Origin: a virus
DNA: 42,896 bases
IMG/VR virus record: IMGVR_UViG_3300023171_000317
Span: 1 to 42,896 of that record
Direction: 5' to 3' (one strand)
Made by a program: the position numbers and the translations under genes. The notes under the pieces are model-generated. The model was given only the letters and a program-made list of their open reading frames with translations, was not told where the DNA came from and did no database searches. Within the stretch, counting starts at the first letter, position 1. Each line of letters begins with the position of its first letter. Positions 13,980-22,917 of the stretch are shown here, in pieces.

Positions 13980-14670
13980 GCTGCTGTCCAGCCGGATGGG
14001 GCCAACAACCGTGAAATTTGACACCGGCCGTGGCGGCACGCCGGACCTGACAACGCAGGATATTGCCGCGGCGCTGGGAATGGTGCCCGCCGGCCTCGGT
14101 CGTGAGCTGCTGGAGGCCCTGTGGTGGCCAGAGAGTGCGGCGCGGCGCATCGACCATCTGCGGAAGGCCGTCATCGCGCTGGTTGCTCCGGAATACAACC
14201 GACACCAGCAGGTGCTGAGCCTGGCGCGGACGGAATACGGCATCGCCAAAACCTGTATGGGCTGGGCGGGCAATGCGGTTACGGACATGCAGCGCCGGGA
14301 GTTCGCGCGCGCTGAGGCAAAGCTGGAGGCCACGCGCGCGCTGTGTTGGCCCATCAGCACCATGGAGCAGCTTGGCGGACTGGCGGTGGCGGTGATCGGT
14401 GAAATGGCCGCTGCCGGCTGCTGCAAGCGATGCGAGGGATTGCGCACACAGGCTGCACCGGAGGGCACCGGCGTCGTGGAGTGCGAAGCATGCGACGGGA
14501 GTGGCCTGGAGCAACTGAGCGGCCGAAAGCGCGCAACAGCCATCGGGGCCGACTGCTCGGCATACAGCAGGTTCTGGCAGCCAGTCTATGAGTGGATGCT
14601 CATCCAGATGCGAGCCGCAGAGAACGAAGCTGCGCGGCAGTTCGGTCAGGCGCTTTCGCGCGCTGCATAG
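13963..14670 (+). CDS. Q-like late antiterminator
   Basis: 235 residues from an ATG preceded by AAGGGGAAAGG. A four-Cys zinc site (Cys154/157, CKRCEG; Cys174/177, CEACDGSG) is followed by SRFWQPVYEWMLIQMRAAE, which resembles the end of lambda Q (zinc ribbon, then a conserved helix). Such proteins load on RNA polymerase near the late promoter and let it read through terminators. Position is right: last early gene, just before a strong terminator and the lysis genes. Confidence 0.75.
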   Translation: MGNVRELLSSRMGPTTVKFDTGRGGTPDLTTQDIAAALGMVPAGLGRELLEALWWPESAARRIDHLRKAVIALVAPEYNRHQQVLSLARTEYGIAKTCMGWAGNAVTDMQRREFARAEAKLEATRALCWPISTMEQLGGLAVAVIGEMAAAGCCKRCEGLRTQAAPEGTGVVECEACDGSGLEQLSGRKRATAIGADCSAYSRFWQPVYEWMLIQMRAAENEAARQFGQALSRAA

Positions 14671-14724
14671 CGATGACTTGAAGGGTCATCGGAAACGCGG
14701 GCATTCTTGCCACTATCCAGACGC

Positions 14725-14751
14725 AAGCCCCGGCCACAGCCGGGGCTTTTT
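14725..14751 (+). terminator. Strong terminator after Q (tR'-like)
   Basis: Perfect 10-bp stem AAGCCCCGGC / GCCGGGGCTT with a 4-nt loop and a T-rich tail. It lies between the Q-like gene and the holin, the place of lambda tR', where antitermination switches on the late operon. No convincing pR' promoter was identified in 14671-14724. Confidence 0.88.
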
Positions 14752-14836
14752 CTTTGCCCGCTTCCCAGGCCGGATTAACCCTCGCGCCAAGCCGGCAGTG
14801 GGGCGGGCACCTATTGACCAAACCGGGAGGGGCGAT

Positions 14837-15073
14837 ATGCCGAACCGGACAATCCACGGGGCAACCATGCGGGACGAAATCATCAGCACCGCGGCGAGTG
14901 CTGCGGCAAAGGTCACGCCGCCGGTCGCGGTGGCCGGGGCCGTCGCCGGCGGCGTCAACCTCGACCGTCTGGTCGTGATCCTGACGGTCGTCTACCTGGT
15001 CGGCCAGATCACCTATCTGGTTTGGCGCTGGGTCCGCGAGTGGCGGCAGGCTGCCAAGGCGACCAAGGCATGA
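14837..15073 (+). CDS. Holin
   Basis: 78 residues. A weakly hydrophobic Ala/Gly/Val segment (about 27-40) is followed by a strong membrane helix (LVVILTVVYLVGQITYLVW, about 48-66) and a charged tail (RWVREWRQAAKATKA). Size, topology and place directly before the endolysin fit a phage holin, which times lysis. GGGAGGGG stands before the ATG. The stop overlaps the endolysin start. Confidence 0.82.
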   Translation: MPNRTIHGATMRDEIISTAASAAAKVTPPVAVAGAVAGGVNLDRLVVILTVVYLVGQITYLVWRWVREWRQAAKATKA

Positions 15074-15609
15074 GCCGGTCCGGTGGCGCACCAGGTCGGT
15101 CGCTCGTGGCGCTTCTGGTCCTGAGCGCTGCCGGCTTGGTCGCGATCGTATCCAGGGAGGGCTATACCGATACGGCCGTCATCCCCACCAAGAACGACCG
15201 CCCCACGGTCGGCTTCGGATCGACCTTCCACGCCGATGGGACGCCGGTGCGGCTCGGTGATCGAATCACCCCGGATCGCGCCCTGCACACCGCTCAGGCG
15301 CACATCGCCGGCGAGGAAAAGCGATTCCGTGCCTCGCTCCCTGGCGTTTACCTCACGCAGGGTGAGTACGACCTCTATCTGGACTTCACTTACCAGTACG
15401 GGACAGGCAGCTGGCAGACATCGTCCATGCGGCGCCAGCTGCTGGCGGGCAACTACCGTGCCGCCTGTGACGCCTTGCTGCTGTGGAAGCGTGCCGGTGG
15501 CTACGACTGCTCGACGTTGATCAACGGCAAGCCCAACAAGGTGTGTTGGGGCGTGTGGGATCGGCAGCTGGAGCGGCATGCCAAGTGCGTTGCCGAGCTT
15601 GCCCCATGA
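15070..15609 (+). CDS. Endolysin, lysozyme family GH24, SAR type
   Basis: 179 residues. An N-terminal Ala/Leu/Gly-rich helix (LVALLVLSAAGLVAIV) with weak hydrophobicity suggests a signal-anchor-release domain. The catalytic region follows at once: Glu30 (REGYTD), Asp43 and Thr46 (NDRPTVGFGST), the E-D-T triad of phage lysozymes with a longer loop. It cleaves the glycan strands of peptidoglycan. Cys residues near 140-175 could form disulfides. Overlaps holin and spanin genes by 4 bases each. Confidence 0.9.
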   Translation: MSRSGGAPGRSLVALLVLSAAGLVAIVSREGYTDTAVIPTKNDRPTVGFGSTFHADGTPVRLGDRITPDRALHTAQAHIAGEEKRFRASLPGVYLTQGEYDLYLDFTYQYGTGSWQTSSMRRQLLAGNYRAACDALLLWKRAGGYDCSTLINGKPNKVCWGVWDRQLERHAKCVAELAP

Positions 15610-16115
15610 GCCGGGGCCACTTGGTCGCTGGGCTGCTGATCGCATGGGTCGTGTGCTGTGGGCTGTCGTTCGCTGCAGGCTGGTCATGGCGCGGCGATCG
15701 CGCGGCTCTCAGTACCGCCAAGGCCGAGGTGGCCGACGGTCGGGAAGCCTTGGCCGGAGAGCAGGTGGCGCGGTCGGTCGATCACGAACAGGTAGCAGGC
15801 GTCCAGCTGGCGGGAGATACCGCCGACGAGCGAGAGGAAAAGATCAATGCTGACTATCAAGAGCGCATCGCGGCTGCTGTTGCTGGCCGTGATGGTGAGC
15901 TTGGCCGGCTGCGGGGCCACTGGGCCAATTGCGAAACCGGCCGCCTGGCCGATGGTGCCGCCGCTGCCGCAGCGGCTGCAGAACAAGACCGACTACGCCG
16001 GCTCGGTGCGGCTGGAATTGTACGGGCCTGCGAACTCGCCCAGTCCGAGCGAGACGAAACCGTAGACCGATACCGGGCCGTCGAGACGGCCATCAACGGC
16101 GCCAAGCGCCCCTGA
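15606..16115 (+). CDS. Inner-membrane spanin (Rz-like)
   Basis: 169 residues: one N-terminal membrane helix (LVAGLLIAWVVCCGLSFAAGW), then a long charged periplasmic helix rich in Ala, Glu and Arg (coiled coil). It would link to the lipoprotein spanin to fuse inner and outer membranes at lysis. ATGA overlap with the endolysin; contains the o-spanin gene in another frame. Confidence 0.85.
   Translation: MSRGHLVAGLLIAWVVCCGLSFAAGWSWRGDRAALSTAKAEVADGREALAGEQVARSVDHEQVAGVQLAGDTADEREEKINADYQERIAAAVAGRDGELGRLRGHWANCETGRLADGAAAAAAAAEQDRLRRLGAAGIVRACELAQSERDETVDRYRAVETAINGAKRP
15847..16065 (+). CDS. Outer-membrane lipoprotein spanin (Rz1-like), nested
   Basis: 72 residues encoded wholly inside the i-spanin gene in a different frame. 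Signal peptide with lipobox LAGC (Cys22) and a Pro-rich mature part (PAAWPMVPPLPQ), the hallmarks of Rz1. Preceded by GAGAGGAAAAG. Confidence 0.88.
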   Translation: MLTIKSASRLLLLAVMVSLAGCGATGPIAKPAAWPMVPPLPQRLQNKTDYAGSVRLELYGPANSPSPSETKP

Positions 16116-16130
16116 TCCTTGGAGATCACC

Positions 16131-16421
16131 ATGTCCAGAACCATCAAAGTACTCGGCGTCACCCTGTGGCCGACTCTCTCCCAGCGGCTTGCACAGCGCC
16201 TGCGCGCCCTCGAGGTGGAAGGTGAGGCCGTGCGCAGCGAGCTCGCCGCGGTCAAAGCGCACGGCGAGGATGTCGATTCCGCTGCCGGCTCGCAGATCAG
16301 TTCGCTCACCAGCCAGCTGGCCGCGATCAATGGGGTTCTGATTGAAGTGCAGGACCGCCTGCCTCCGCTGCCCAAGAGCAAGAAGGCCAAAGCCCAGGTC
16401 CGCCGCCGCAGCCCGCGCTGA
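16131..16421 (+). CDS. Hypothetical coiled-coil protein
   Basis: 96 residues from an ATG with GGAG 7 bases upstream. Long amphipathic helix (about 15-80: LAQRLRALEVEGEAVRSELA and SQISSLTSQLAAINGVLIEV) and a basic Pro-rich end. Located between the spanins and the nuclease genes. Not recognised. Confidence 0.7.
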   Translation: MSRTIKVLGVTLWPTLSQRLAQRLRALEVEGEAVRSELAAVKAHGEDVDSAAGSQISSLTSQLAAINGVLIEVQDRLPPLPKSKKAKAQVRRRSPR

Positions 16422-16774
16422 TGGCGGGGCAGGGCGAGGCTATGTTGGCGCTTGGCCGGCTCAAGGTCGGCCAGATGAACAAGACCGAGGCGGCCTACGC
16501 GGAGCGGTTGCGCCAGCTAGAGGCCGTCGGTGAGATCCAGTGGCACAAGTTCGAGGGCATCAAGCTGCGCCTGGCCGACGGCATGTTCTACACGCCTGAC
16601 TTTGCGGTGCTAGCCGCTGATGGCGTGATGGAGCTGCACGAGGTCAAGGGCTTCTGGATGGACGATGCCAGGGTCAAGATCAGGATGGCTGCCGCGCTGT
16701 ACCCGATGCGCTTCATTGCGGTCCGGGTGAAGCCCAAGCGGGACGGAGGCGGCTGGGCCGTCGAGGAGTTCTGA
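16421..16774 (+). CDS. DUF1064 nuclease-fold protein
   Basis: 117 residues. Glu23, Asp60 (YTPDF) and Glu74-x-Lys76 (LHEVKG) form the PD-(D/E)xK arrangement of the DUF1064 family, related to small Holliday-junction or T7-endonuclease-I-like nucleases. Probably resolves branched DNA before packaging. ATG overlaps the preceding stop (TGATG). Confidence 0.8.
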   Translation: MAGQGEAMLALGRLKVGQMNKTEAAYAERLRQLEAVGEIQWHKFEGIKLRLADGMFYTPDFAVLAADGVMELHEVKGFWMDDARVKIRMAAALYPMRFIAVRVKPKRDGGGWAVEEF

Positions 16775-17031
16775 TGGACGAGCGCATAGATCGCCTGCTG
16801 TCGTTGGCCGAGCAGCAGCACGCCACGATCGTGGAGCAGGGACGCCAGAACGCTCAGCAGCAGGCGACTATCGTGGAGCAAGGCCGCCAGATCGCTCAGC
16901 AGGCTGAACATATCGGCCTGCTCGCGCAGTCGGTCGTGCTGTTGCTGGGCGAAGAGGTGGGCGTGCCAGTGCCGGACGGCGAAGCCGCGGCAGAGCCGCC
17001 GCGCACCGACATGGACGGGAACCCGTACTGA
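16774..17031 (+). CDS. Hypothetical repeat-containing coiled-coil protein
   Basis: 85 residues. A heptad-like repeat ATIVEQGRQxAQQ occurs twice (about 17-45), followed by a hydrophobic helix (IGLLAQSVVLLLGEEV) and an acidic Pro-rich tail. The DNA repeat (atcgtggagca, approximately 16828 and 16870) suggests recent internal duplication. Function unknown. Confidence 0.65.
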   Translation: MDERIDRLLSLAEQQHATIVEQGRQNAQQQATIVEQGRQIAQQAEHIGLLAQSVVLLLGEEVGVPVPDGEAAAEPPRTDMDGNPY

Positions 17032-17411
17032 TGCCGACCAGGCCCGCGCAGCACCGGCCGACCGGCTGGAAGCCCTACAAGGAAGACGCTCGGCAGGTGA
17101 GGCGGCGACAGGCCCGCCGGGCGTTGCCGACCAATTCAGCCGCATGGCGAAAGATGCGGGCCGCCCACCTGGCGCGTGAGCCGCTGTGCCGACGCTGCGC
17201 TGCATTGGGCAGGGTCAAGGCGGCAACGGATGTAGACCACATCGACGGCGACGACGCCAACAACGACCCGGGCAACCACCAGTCCCTCTGCAGGCCCTGC
17301 CACAGCGCGAAGACCGCGCGCGAGAACGGCGGATTCGGGCGGCCGGCGTGGAACCCCAACGGCCGTGACGCGTTCCACGGCGGAGGTCGCCAAGGTAGGG
17401 GGGGAGGGTGA
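17031..17411 (+). CDS. HNH endonuclease
   Basis: 126 residues. Zinc Cys53-x2-Cys56 and Cys87-x2-Cys90, with the HNH residues Asp69-His70, Asn82 and His91 (DVDHIDGDDANN; NHQSLCRPCHSAK). In HK97-type phages such an HNH protein acts with the terminase in cutting at cos. Direct upstream neighbour of the terminase small subunit supports that role. Confidence 0.9.
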   Translation: MPTRPAQHRPTGWKPYKEDARQVRRRQARRALPTNSAAWRKMRAAHLAREPLCRRCAALGRVKAATDVDHIDGDDANNDPGNHQSLCRPCHSAKTARENGGFGRPAWNPNGRDAFHGGGRQGRGGG

Positions 17412-17493
17412 AAGTTGAGGCTGAACGCCTCGCGATACGCGCCCCCTCTTTTGGTCGCATTTCCACAGAATTTGAATTTCGAGGTTGGCGCCG
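17412..17493. other. Intergenic region, candidate cos area
   Basis: 82 bases between HNH and the small terminase gene. They hold a GAGGC/GCCTC inverted repeat (17417-17431) and an AT-rich patch around 17458-17482. cos lies near the terminase genes in many HNH-encoding phages, so it may be here; the cut site cannot be read from sequence alone. Confidence 0.35.
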
Positions 17494-17874
17494 ATGGCGA
17501 GGCACAAGCAGCCGGCCGAGCTGGCCAAGCTCAAAGGGGCCGAGAAAAAGAACCCCCAGCGCTACAAGAAGGTCGCCCCGACCACGGGCAAGGCACTCGG
17601 CAAGCCGCCGGGGCACCTGCCCGATGACGTGGTTGAAGTCTGGAAGGAACTGGACAAGTGCTCGTTGCCGGGGGTGTTGACCAGCGCCGACCGCTTCGTC
17701 ATGGAGGTAGCCGCGTCGCTGCTCGCCGAGTTCCGCGCGAACCGCGCTGACTTCAAGGCGGCCAAGTACTCGCACCTGATCGGCTGCCTGGCGCGGCTCG
17801 GCCTCACGCCGGCGGATCGCCAGAAGCTCGGGACCGAGAAGCCCCAGGAGGGCAATCCATTCGACGAGTTCTGA
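17494..17874 (+). CDS. terS: Terminase small subunit (P27 family)
   Basis: 126 residues (MARHKQPAELAKLKG...). Basic N-terminus, then the P27-type core (PPGHLPDDVVEVWKELDKC, LTSADRFVMEVAASLLAEF) and the ending GLTPADRQKL. It recognises phage DNA and starts packaging with the large subunit. ATG at 17494 has GAGG about 10 bases upstream; TTG at 17485 is an alternative. Confidence 0.9.
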   Translation: MARHKQPAELAKLKGAEKKNPQRYKKVAPTTGKALGKPPGHLPDDVVEVWKELDKCSLPGVLTSADRFVMEVAASLLAEFRANRADFKAAKYSHLIGCLARLGLTPADRQKLGTEKPQEGNPFDEF

Positions 17875-17877
17875 TGC

Positions 17878-19548
17878 ATGACCCCGAGCGAATCTGCCAA
17901 GGCCTACGCACGCAGCGTGGTGGCCGGGAAGATTCCGGCCGGACGGTACATCATCCTTGCTTGCCAGCGGTTTCTGGATGACCTGAAGCGCACTGGCCCT
18001 GACTGGCCGTACAAGTACGACGCGGCCAAGGCCGATCGCGCGGTCAAGTTCCAAGAGCTGATGCCCCACACCAAGGGCAAGTGGGCGGCGAAAAAGCAGC
18101 GCCTGGTGTATGAGCCCTGGCAGCACTTCATTGAGTGCAATCTCTTCGGCTGGGTCCGCAAGTCCACCGGCATGCGCCGGTTCCGCGAGTCCTACGAAGA
18201 GATCCCCCGAAAGAACGGCAAGTCGCTGCGCCTTGCGGCACGAGGCCTCTACCTGTTTGCCGCCGACGGCGAGGCCGGTGCGGAGATCTACTCGGGCGCC
18301 ACCAGCGAGAAGCAGGCCTTCGAGGTGTACCGGCCGGCCTGGCAGATGGTCCAGAGGATGCCCGCGCTGCGTGCGCGCTTCGGCATCGAGCAGTCGGGCA
18401 ACCCGAAGAACCCCGGCTCCATGTTTGTCATGGAGGACATGTCGAAGTTCGAGCCGATGATCGGCAAGCCGGGTGACGGCTCCAGCCCACACGCGGCGCT
18501 GGTGGACGAATACCACGAGCACGACACCGACCACATGGTCGATGCCATGCAGACGGGCATGGGCGCGCGTGAGCAGCCCTTGCTGGGGATCATTACCACC
18601 GCCGGGACCAACCTGGGCGGGCCGTGTTACGAGAAGCGGCGCGATGTGATCCGAATTCTGGAAGGCGAGGTCACCGACGAAACCATCTTCGGGATGATCT
18701 TCGGCATCGACGAGGGCGACCGGTGGGACGATCCGGCGAGCCTGCGCAAGGCCAACCCCAATTACGGTGTTTCGGTCTTCGAAGAGTTCCTGTTGGCGCA
18801 GCTGGCTCAGGCCAAACGGTCTGCCAGCAAGCAAAGCGCCTTCCGCACCAAGCACCTGAACGACTGGGTGGGCGCCAAGCTCGCCTGGATGAACATGCTG
18901 GCGTGGCAGCGGCAGAAGCGGTCGTTCGACCTCGACGACTTCGACGGCTGCCGCTGCTGGGTCGGCGTCGATCTCGCATCGAAGCTGGACGTTGCCGCGG
19001 TGGTGATGCTGTTCGAGAAGGACGGCTCCTTCTACGTTGTCCCGCGCTTCTACGTGCCGGAAGCGGCGGTAGAGGAAAACGAGCGCTACCAGCTGTATGT
19101 GCTGGAAGGGCTGATGGTGGCCACGCCAGGGAACATGACCGACTACGCCTTCATCGAGGAAGAGCTGAAAGAGCTGGCCGCGCGCGGGATCGACATTCAG
19201 GACATCGCCTTCGATCCGACCCAGGCGACCTACGTCATGACGCGGCTTGGCCAAGAAGGCTTGCCGGTCGTGGAGATGGCCCAATCGGTACGCAACCTGT
19301 CCGAGCCGATGAAGGAAGTGGAGGCGCTGATCCTGTCCCATCAGCTTTGGCACGACGGCAACGCCGCGCTGACTTGGATGATGGGCAACGTGGTGGCGCG
19401 GGTAGATGCGAAGGAGCATGTGTACCCCCGTAAGGAATCGAACGACAACAAGATCGACGGCGCGGTCGCGCTGATCATGGCTATGGCCCGCGCGATGCAA
19501 GCGCAGGACACCGGTCAAATTCAACAGGGCTTCGTGGTGATGGACTGA
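17878..19548 (+). CDS. terL: Terminase large subunit
   Basis: 556 residues. ATPase part: Walker A-like RKNGKS (111-116) and Walker B LVDEYHEH with Asp210-Glu211. Nuclease part: Asp365 (VGVDLAS) and an Asp near 527 (NKIDGAVAL). This is the HK97-type (Terminase_1) motor that packages DNA into the prohead and cuts it. Begins 3 bases after the small-subunit stop, and its stop overlaps the portal start. Confidence 0.95.
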   Translation: MTPSESAKAYARSVVAGKIPAGRYIILACQRFLDDLKRTGPDWPYKYDAAKADRAVKFQELMPHTKGKWAAKKQRLVYEPWQHFIECNLFGWVRKSTGMRRFRESYEEIPRKNGKSLRLAARGLYLFAADGEAGAEIYSGATSEKQAFEVYRPAWQMVQRMPALRARFGIEQSGNPKNPGSMFVMEDMSKFEPMIGKPGDGSSPHAALVDEYHEHDTDHMVDAMQTGMGAREQPLLGIITTAGTNLGGPCYEKRRDVIRILEGEVTDETIFGMIFGIDEGDRWDDPASLRKANPNYGVSVFEEFLLAQLAQAKRSASKQSAFRTKHLNDWVGAKLAWMNMLAWQRQKRSFDLDDFDGCRCWVGVDLASKLDVAAVVMLFEKDGSFYVVPRFYVPEAAVEENERYQLYVLEGLMVATPGNMTDYAFIEEELKELAARGIDIQDIAFDPTQATYVMTRLGQEGLPVVEMAQSVRNLSEPMKEVEALILSHQLWHDGNAALTWMMGNVVARVDAKEHVYPRKESNDNKIDGAVALIMAMARAMQAQDTGQIQQGFVVMD

Positions 19549-20888
19549 TGAGCGCACAAATTGCACGCAACCGCTTGGACGTTGCCATCGGCGTAGACCG
19601 TGCCGTCCGGGCTATGGCTCGAACCGCAAACGCGCTGACTGAGGGGGACACCGTAGCCTCATCCGATCTTCGGATGTTTGAGGTCTTCGGCAACCCCGCG
19701 ACTGCATCTGGCGCTGTCGTGACCGACAAGACCGCGATGCGGGTGTCAGCCGTCTACAGTTGCGTGAGCCTGATCGCTGGCTCGATCGCACAGCTGCCGT
19801 TGCCGGTGTTCGAGCGGATGGAAGACGGTCGCCAGCGCGCCAAGCACGACTACTGGTGGATCCTGAACGAGCAATTCGGCCCGGCATGGTCCGCATCCAC
19901 CGCTTGGGAGTTCCTGATCTCCCAGATGCTGTTGCGCGGAGACGGCATCGCCTACGCCACCCGCAACCGCAGCGGCACGGTAACAGGACTGATCCCTTGG
20001 CCGCGCGATCGGGTGACGATCTTGGAGCAGGAGCGATCCAGCCCCAAGGAACCACGCCGGCTGCAGTACACGTTCTACGACACCCTCGGCTATTTCACGG
20101 TGGACCAGGACGACGTGCTGCACATCCCGGGCTTCGGCTTCAACGGCGTGTCTTCAATGTCGGTGATTCAGTGGGGTGCCCGCAACGGAATCGGCATCGC
20201 CATTCAAGGCGACGAACACGCCGGCAAGTTCTTCAGCGAGGGCGGCAAGCCGGAGGTGGCAATCACGGCCACCAACAAAATGACGCCGGATATGCAGGAG
20301 AGCTTCCGCGACGCCTGGGTGAAAAAGTACGGAGGCATCCAAGGGAACCGCCGCATTCCCCTGATCCTGACGGAAGGCCTGGACGTCAAGGAGCTGACCA
20401 TGTCGGCCGTGGACCAGCAGTTGCTGGAATCGCGGCAGTGGCAGGTGATCGACATCGCCCGTGCCTTCGGCGTTCCGCCGCACATGATCGGTGAAACCAC
20501 GAAGGCCAGCAGCTTCGGCACTGGCATCGAATCCATGGGCATCGGATTCGTGAAGTACACCCTGGGTTCCCACCTGAAGCGGGTCAAGGACGAGTTGAAC
20601 CGCAAACTGTTCAGGACCGAGCGCTTCTACGTTGAACACAACGTCGACGGCTTCATGGCCGGTGATTCCAAGGCCCAGGCGGAGTACTTCAGCAAGGCGC
20701 TCGGCGGGCCAGGCGCCCAAGGCTGGATGTACGTCAACGAGGTTCGCCGCCTGAAGAACCTGCCGCCGATCCCCGGCGGAGACACGCTGTACCTGCCCAC
20801 CGAGGCGGCCAAGCCGCCCGGTAACAAGAACGATCCCGATAGGACTGATGACGATGCCGATCCCGAAGCTACTGCAGCTCGCGCGTAA
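19548..20888 (+). CDS. Portal protein (HK97 family)
   Basis: 446 residues. Recognised by VSAVYSCVSLIAGSIAQLPL, the WSASTAWEFLISQMLLRGDG segment, and RQWQVIDIARAFGVPPHMIG in the clip/crown region. It forms the dodecameric ring through which DNA enters and leaves. TGATG junction with terL; the protease gene starts 41 bases before its end. Confidence 0.93.
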   Translation: MSAQIARNRLDVAIGVDRAVRAMARTANALTEGDTVASSDLRMFEVFGNPATASGAVVTDKTAMRVSAVYSCVSLIAGSIAQLPLPVFERMEDGRQRAKHDYWWILNEQFGPAWSASTAWEFLISQMLLRGDGIAYATRNRSGTVTGLIPWPRDRVTILEQERSSPKEPRRLQYTFYDTLGYFTVDQDDVLHIPGFGFNGVSSMSVIQWGARNGIGIAIQGDEHAGKFFSEGGKPEVAITATNKMTPDMQESFRDAWVKKYGGIQGNRRIPLILTEGLDVKELTMSAVDQQLLESRQWQVIDIARAFGVPPHMIGETTKASSFGTGIESMGIGFVKYTLGSHLKRVKDELNRKLFRTERFYVEHNVDGFMAGDSKAQAEYFSKALGGPGAQGWMYVNEVRRLKNLPPIPGGDTLYLPTEAAKPPGNKNDPDRTDDDADPEATAARA

Positions 20889-21594
20889 CAACGCGAACGC
20901 CTCCAAGCCGCTGCGCGCCGAAGCTGGCGACGGCGTGGCCACCATCTACCTGCACGGCGTGATCGGTGGCTGGTGGGGCGATATCGACGAAACCACCTTT
21001 GTGCGTGAGCTTGCCGCGCTGGATGTGGAGACGATCCATCTTCGGATCGACTCCCCAGGCGGTGATGTGTTCGCGTCTCGCTCGATGATGACGGCCATCG
21101 CCCAGCACAAGGCGAAGGTGGTTGCCCACGTCGATGGCATTGCTGCCTCTGCCGCGACCGGCCTTTGCATGGCTTGCGATGAGGTGGAAATCAGCCAAGG
21201 CGCGCAGTTCATGATCCACAACGCCTGGACGATCGCGATCGGCAACAAAGCCGAGATGTCGAAAACAGGGGAGCTGCTGACCAAGATCGACGCAGGACTC
21301 GCCGGCGACTACACCCGCCGCTCCGGTCTGAGCGCAGAGCAGGTTGTGCAGTGGATGGACGAAGAGACCTGGTTCACCGCTGATGAGGCGGTGCAGCACG
21401 GCTTCGCTGACCGGGTGGTGGAGGTGGTAGGCAAGAAGGGCGCCAGCAACAGCTGGGATCTCTCGGCCTACAACAACGCCCCGTCCGCGCTCGGGAAGCC
21501 CAAGAACACTGCGAGCGATGACGATGCCGCCATCGCCGCCCATCGAACCGGGCTTGATCGGCGCCTTGCGCTGCTCGAGCGCGCGCCTGCGTAA
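20848..21594 (+). CDS. Prohead protease (ClpP-like, S14)
   Basis: 248 residues. The ClpP fold is shown by IHLRIDSPGGDVFASRSM, the nucleophile Ser101 (DGIAASAAT) and His124 (MIHNAW). It cleaves the capsid N-terminal arm during maturation. Overlaps the portal gene by 41 bases. A terminator follows. Confidence 0.92.
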   Translation: MTMPIPKLLQLARNNANASKPLRAEAGDGVATIYLHGVIGGWWGDIDETTFVRELAALDVETIHLRIDSPGGDVFASRSMMTAIAQHKAKVVAHVDGIAASAATGLCMACDEVEISQGAQFMIHNAWTIAIGNKAEMSKTGELLTKIDAGLAGDYTRRSGLSAEQVVQWMDEETWFTADEAVQHGFADRVVEVVGKKGASNSWDLSAYNNAPSALGKPKNTASDDDAAIAAHRTGLDRRLALLERAPA

Positions 21595-21619
21595 GCGACT
21601 CCCGCCCGCAGTTCATCAG

Positions 21620-21641
21620 CCGCCGCAAGGCGGTTTTTTTT
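21620..21641 (+). terminator. Terminator between protease and capsid genes
   Basis: CCGCC-GCAA-GGCGG hairpin followed by eight T. Strong intrinsic terminator inside the late operon, 20 bases before the capsid start. Confidence 0.85.
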
Positions 21642-21661
21642 CGCCCAAAGGAAACTGACAC

Positions 21662-22900
21662 ATGCCCCTTAACATTCAGGCCGAGCGGGAGCGCCGCACC
21701 GCGCTGGCAAAGGAAACCCGCAACCTGCTGGACACCAGCACCGGTGACGGCAATACCTGGACCGCCGAGAACCAGGCCAAGTACGACACCAATATCGCCG
21801 AGATCGAGCGTATCGACGCTTCCATCGAGCGCCATCAGAAGATCATGGACCTGACCGCGGACAACCATATGCGCGATGCCGGCGTGCGCGAACACCAAGC
21901 GCCCGGCAACAACGAGCGCCCGCAGGACCGCAAGCTCTTCGACAAGTGGGCTCGCGGTGGCGACAAGGCCCTGAGTGCGGAAGACTGGACCCAGGTCAAT
22001 GCCGCGATGAGCGGAAACCCGAATGTGAACCCGGAACAGGGCGGCTATACCGTCCCGACGACGCTCGCAGCTCAGATCCTCGAAGCCCTGAAGGACTTCG
22101 GCGGCATGCGGCGTGTTGCGGACGTCTTCAGCACTGCCGGCGGCGAGCCGATGCAGTACCCGACCAGCGACGGCACCTCGGAAGAGGGTGAGGTCGTGGC
22201 GGAGAACCAGTCGGCGACCGACGATGACGTTGAGTTCGGCACCAAGGGCCTGGGCGTGCACAAGTACAGCTCCAAGGTCGTAACGGTGCCCTGGGAGCTG
22301 CTGCAGGACACGACCTCGGACATCGAGGGCTTCATTACCGGCCGCCTGCAGACCCGGCTGGGACGCGTCACCAACCGTCATTACACCGTGGGCACCGGCG
22401 TCGGCCAGCCGATGGGTCTCATCACTGCCGCCAGCAACGGTAAGATCGGCGCGGCTTCGGCCGTCCCGCTCATCCTGTATGACGACCTGATCGACCTCGA
22501 GCACAGCATCGACCCCGCATACCGTGCCAACGGGAAGTGGATGTTCCACGACGACATGCTGAAGATGGTCCGCAAGGTCAAGGACGAAAGCGGCCGCCCG
22601 ATCTTCGTGCCGGGCTACGAACAGGGCAACCCGGGCGGCGCTCCGGATCGTCTGCTGAACCGTGATATCGAGATCAACCAGCACATGGCCAGCCCGGCCG
22701 CTGGTGCCAAGTCGATCGTCTTCGGTGACTTCAGCTACTACAAGATCCGCGATGTGATGGCGGTGACGCTGTTCCGCTTCAACGATTCGGCCTACATCAA
22801 GAAGGGGCAGGTGGGCTTCCTTGCCTGGATGCGGACCGGCGGCAACTTGATCGACGTGGGCGGCGCGGTCAAGACCTTCCAGCACGGCGCCGCGGCGTAA
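21662..22900 (+). CDS. Major capsid protein (HK97 fold)
   Basis: 412 residues. The N-terminal 100 or so residues are helical and charged (delta/scaffold arm removed by the protease). The HK97 core includes GGYTVPTTLAAQILEALKDF, YPTSDGTSEEGEVVAENQ, KVVTVPWELLQDT and the C-terminal ISLxRxxDxxxI-like stretch ending MRTGGNLIDVGGAVKTFQ. AAGGAAA precedes the ATG. Terminator-like hairpins stand on both sides of the gene. Confidence 0.95.
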   Translation: MPLNIQAERERRTALAKETRNLLDTSTGDGNTWTAENQAKYDTNIAEIERIDASIERHQKIMDLTADNHMRDAGVREHQAPGNNERPQDRKLFDKWARGGDKALSAEDWTQVNAAMSGNPNVNPEQGGYTVPTTLAAQILEALKDFGGMRRVADVFSTAGGEPMQYPTSDGTSEEGEVVAENQSATDDDVEFGTKGLGVHKYSSKVVTVPWELLQDTTSDIEGFITGRLQTRLGRVTNRHYTVGTGVGQPMGLITAASNGKIGAASAVPLILYDDLIDLEHSIDPAYRANGKWMFHDDMLKMVRKVKDESGRPIFVPGYEQGNPGGAPDRLLNRDIEINQHMASPAAGAKSIVFGDFSYYKIRDVMAVTLFRFNDSAYIKKGQVGFLAWMRTGGNLIDVGGAVKTFQHGAAA

Positions 22901-22917
22901 GCCGGCACCCTTGAATA

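Noticed and set aside
17215-19566. 783-codon open frame on the minus strand across the terminase genes
   Set aside because: It is antisense to a clear terminase gene with motifs in place; long antisense frames are common in GC-rich genes and its composition is not protein-like.
21374-22885. 503-codon minus-strand frame over the capsid gene
   Set aside because: Shadow of the capsid gene; no ribosome-binding site or recognisable motif.
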